Source: JADJLQ01 sp034439915 (lineage in GTDB: Bacteria; Bacteroidota; Bacteroidia; Chitinophagales; Saprospiraceae). From it: a stretch of 8,316 nucleotides of DNA. Shown here one piece after another: positions 7,157 through 8,316 of the stretch. Every line of letters starts with the position of its first letter. The stretch's first letter is position 1. The notes beneath the pieces were generated by a model. The model was not told the origin of the DNA. It made no database searches and saw only the letters and a program-made list of their open reading frames with translations. The stretch lies in assembly GCA_034439915.1 (NCBI GenBank), contig JAWXBI010000187.1:1-8316 (forward strand), in the 5' to 3' direction. The position numbers were made by a program, and so were the translations under genes.

Positions 7157-7328
7157 AGAAAGTAAAAATAACATGATGTCCCAAGGAATCCAATTATAAT
7201 ATATCGATATGCTTTCTGCATTTTTTGAATATAAACTGATTAACGCTCATGGTTTTTTATCAAGGGAATTTACTTTTTGCAACCTTGAATCAACGATTAG
7301 ATTTTGTTTTACTGAATAATTTGATACG
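7157..7328. other. 172-nt intergenic spacer between the two surface-protein genes
   Basis: AT-rich and without open coding sequence. It contains the palindrome ATATCGATAT (7201-7210) and loosely complementary arms TCAAGG/CCTTGA (about 7260-7287, long loop). Neither forms a hairpin followed by a U-run, so no intrinsic terminator can be called. The spacing allows either read-through transcription or a separate promoter for the second gene. No Shine-Dalgarno sequence precedes 7329, as is usual in Bacteroidota. Confidence 0.6.
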
Positions 7329-8316
7329 ATGACAAATAACCGAATTTGCAACCTGTTTTATAATTCAATACAGTTTATATTGGTTTTTATTCTGGGAATA
7401 CAGGTACTCCATGCGCAGTTTTCTTTCCCTTTCACCATCCCTGAATTGCAGAATGGCAAACAAATCATTATACAGTATAAAGTCCTGGTCAACAATACTT
7501 TTAATCCGCTCAATACAAACAGCATTACTGAAATTACAACTGCTTCTTCAGATAATTTTCCTCCCGTAAGTGATACTGCCATAACCGCCGCTTCTTTTTT
7601 TGATTGTGCAGATTTTAATACCCGGATCTATGTAGATTCAGCAGCAACTGCAGGTTTAAACAACGGCAGTTCCTGGGCCAATGCGTTTGTGGATTTGCAA
7701 TATGCCTTAGCTGCGGTACAATTATGCCCGGTGGATACGATACTGGTGGCACAGGGCACGTATTTCCCGGATACTTTAGGAGGAAGTGCGATTAATAGAG
7801 ATATCAGTTTTAATATACCCAATGGGATCGTGGTTTTGGGGGGATATGGACATGGAGCGGACTCCCTGAACCGGGACTGGTTATGCAATAAAACCATATT
7901 ATCAGGGGATATTGATCATGATGATCTTTTAGATGATGAGAATTCTTATCATGTAGTCACCACTACCAATGTGAGCGAACAAACCATAGTGGATGGATTT
8001 TGTATAACGGAAGGTAATGCAAACGGAACTGATATAGATGGTCAAGGCGGTGGGTGGTACAATGATGGTAGCGGACTTGGGAACAGTTCTACACCGACAA
8101 TACGCAATTGCACCATATCCGGAAATATTGCTGATCTGGGAGCTGGTCAATACAATAATGGAATTGATGGTGGCAATGCTTCTCCAATCTTTACAAATTG
8201 CATTATATCAGGAAATAAAGCAAATTTTGAAGCAGGAGGGTTTTATAATGCAGCCACCGGGGGAACCAGTTCTCCACGCTTTACCAATTGTATTATTTCG
8301 GGAAATAATGGTGGAG
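7329..8316 (+). CDS. Secreted beta-helix (choice-of-anchor-Q/PMP-like) surface protein, 3' end beyond window
   Basis: The frame is open from ATG 7329 (first ATG after an in-frame TAA at 7317-7319) to the window edge: 329 codons and no stop. The signal peptide is clear: a polar N-terminus with Arg5, a hydrophobic core (about 14-27, IQFILVFILGIQVL), and probable cleavage after LHA (Ala29) before Gln30. Residues about 31-89 resemble the second half of a DUF11-like/isopeptide-type domain (IPELQNGKQIIIQYKVLVNN, then SDNFPPVSDT). The beta-helix entry follows at 100-146: IYVDSAATAG, NNGSSWANAF, LQYALAAV and ILVAQGTYFP. Residues 255-326 hold three rungs with an exact 30-residue period and the motif NCxISGN. 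Such Bacteroidota proteins often end in a type IX sorting domain, which would lie outside the window. It is an extracellular structural or adhesive protein by inference, with no catalytic motif seen so far. Confidence 0.93.
   Translation, partial: MTNNRICNLFYNSIQFILVFILGIQVLHAQFSFPFTIPELQNGKQIIIQYKVLVNNTFNPLNTNSITEITTASSDNFPPVSDTAITAASFFDCADFNTRIYVDSAATAGLNNGSSWANAFVDLQYALAAVQLCPVDTILVAQGTYFPDTLGGSAINRDISFNIPNGIVVLGGYGHGADSLNRDWLCNKTILSGDIDHDDLLDDENSYHVVTTTNVSEQTIVDGFCITEGNANGTDIDGQGGGWYNDGSGLGNSSTPTIRNCTISGNIADLGAGQYNNGIDGGNASPIFTNCIISGNKANFEAGGFYNAATGGTSSPRFTNCIISGNNGG
8091..8316 (+). repeat. 90-nt tandem beta-helix repeat encoding NCxISGN, third copy cut by window end
   Basis: Copies start at 8091, 8181 and 8271, exactly 90 nt (30 residues) apart. 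They encode TPTIRNCTISGN, SPIFTNCIISGN and SPRFTNCIISGN, with Gly/Asn-rich turns between. Codons differ at several synonymous sites between copies (for example GGAAAT after TCC, TCA or TCG), so the copies are not a very recent duplication. The pattern matches parallel beta-helix rungs in PMP-like and choice-of-anchor-Q proteins. The array probably continues to the right. Confidence 0.88.

Noticed and set aside
7201..7210. Palindrome ATATCGATAT as terminator or binding site
   Set aside because: No loop, no GC-rich stem and no U-run. A short AT palindrome is expected by chance.
7358..8150. Three minus-strand open frames opposite the second gene
   Set aside because: The plus strand carries a coherent signal peptide and beta-helix in one open frame through the window end, so the antisense frames are shadows.

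Overview
The window looks like chromosomal sequence from a Bacteroidota-type bacterium, possibly an environmental Saprospiria/Chitinophagia relative. The evidence is AT-leaning DNA with very AT-rich intergenic stretches, no Shine-Dalgarno sequence before either start codon, a signal peptide ending in the Bacteroidota-typical 'HAQ', and two large repeat-rich surface proteins side by side. The lineage is inferred from style, not from a marker gene.

Layout: positions 1-562 hold no convincing gene. They carry an inverted repeat (36-80), a CTCCGTG heptamer cluster (187-211) and a very AT-rich leader with a small dyad (492-511). Positions 563-7156 are one giant gene (2197 aa). Its order is: X25 pullulanase-type carbohydrate-associated domain, DUF11-like domain, cadherin-like domain, three ~247-aa double cadherin/VCBS-like repeats, another cadherin-like domain, a long right-handed beta-helix/beta-strand-repeat region, and a C-terminal metzincin-type metallopeptidase (HEMGHSLGLTD with a downstream Met-turn). 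After a 172-nt gap, a second gene starts at 7329 and runs off the right edge. It has a clear signal peptide, an orphan half of a DUF11-like domain, and a beta-helix with an exact 30-residue ISGN repeat.

Together the genes look like a pair of extracellular, probably adhesive or matrix-forming proteins. The first is the more unusual. It joins a possible glycan-binding head, an adhesive stalk and a protease. An A7 tract followed by three out-of-frame TAA triplets sits at the stalk-protease junction, so single-base slippage in either direction would yield a protease-less product. The third zinc ligand is predicted to be Asp instead of the usual His. Neither a standard signal peptide nor a type IX secretion C-terminal domain is evident in the giant protein, so its export route is open.
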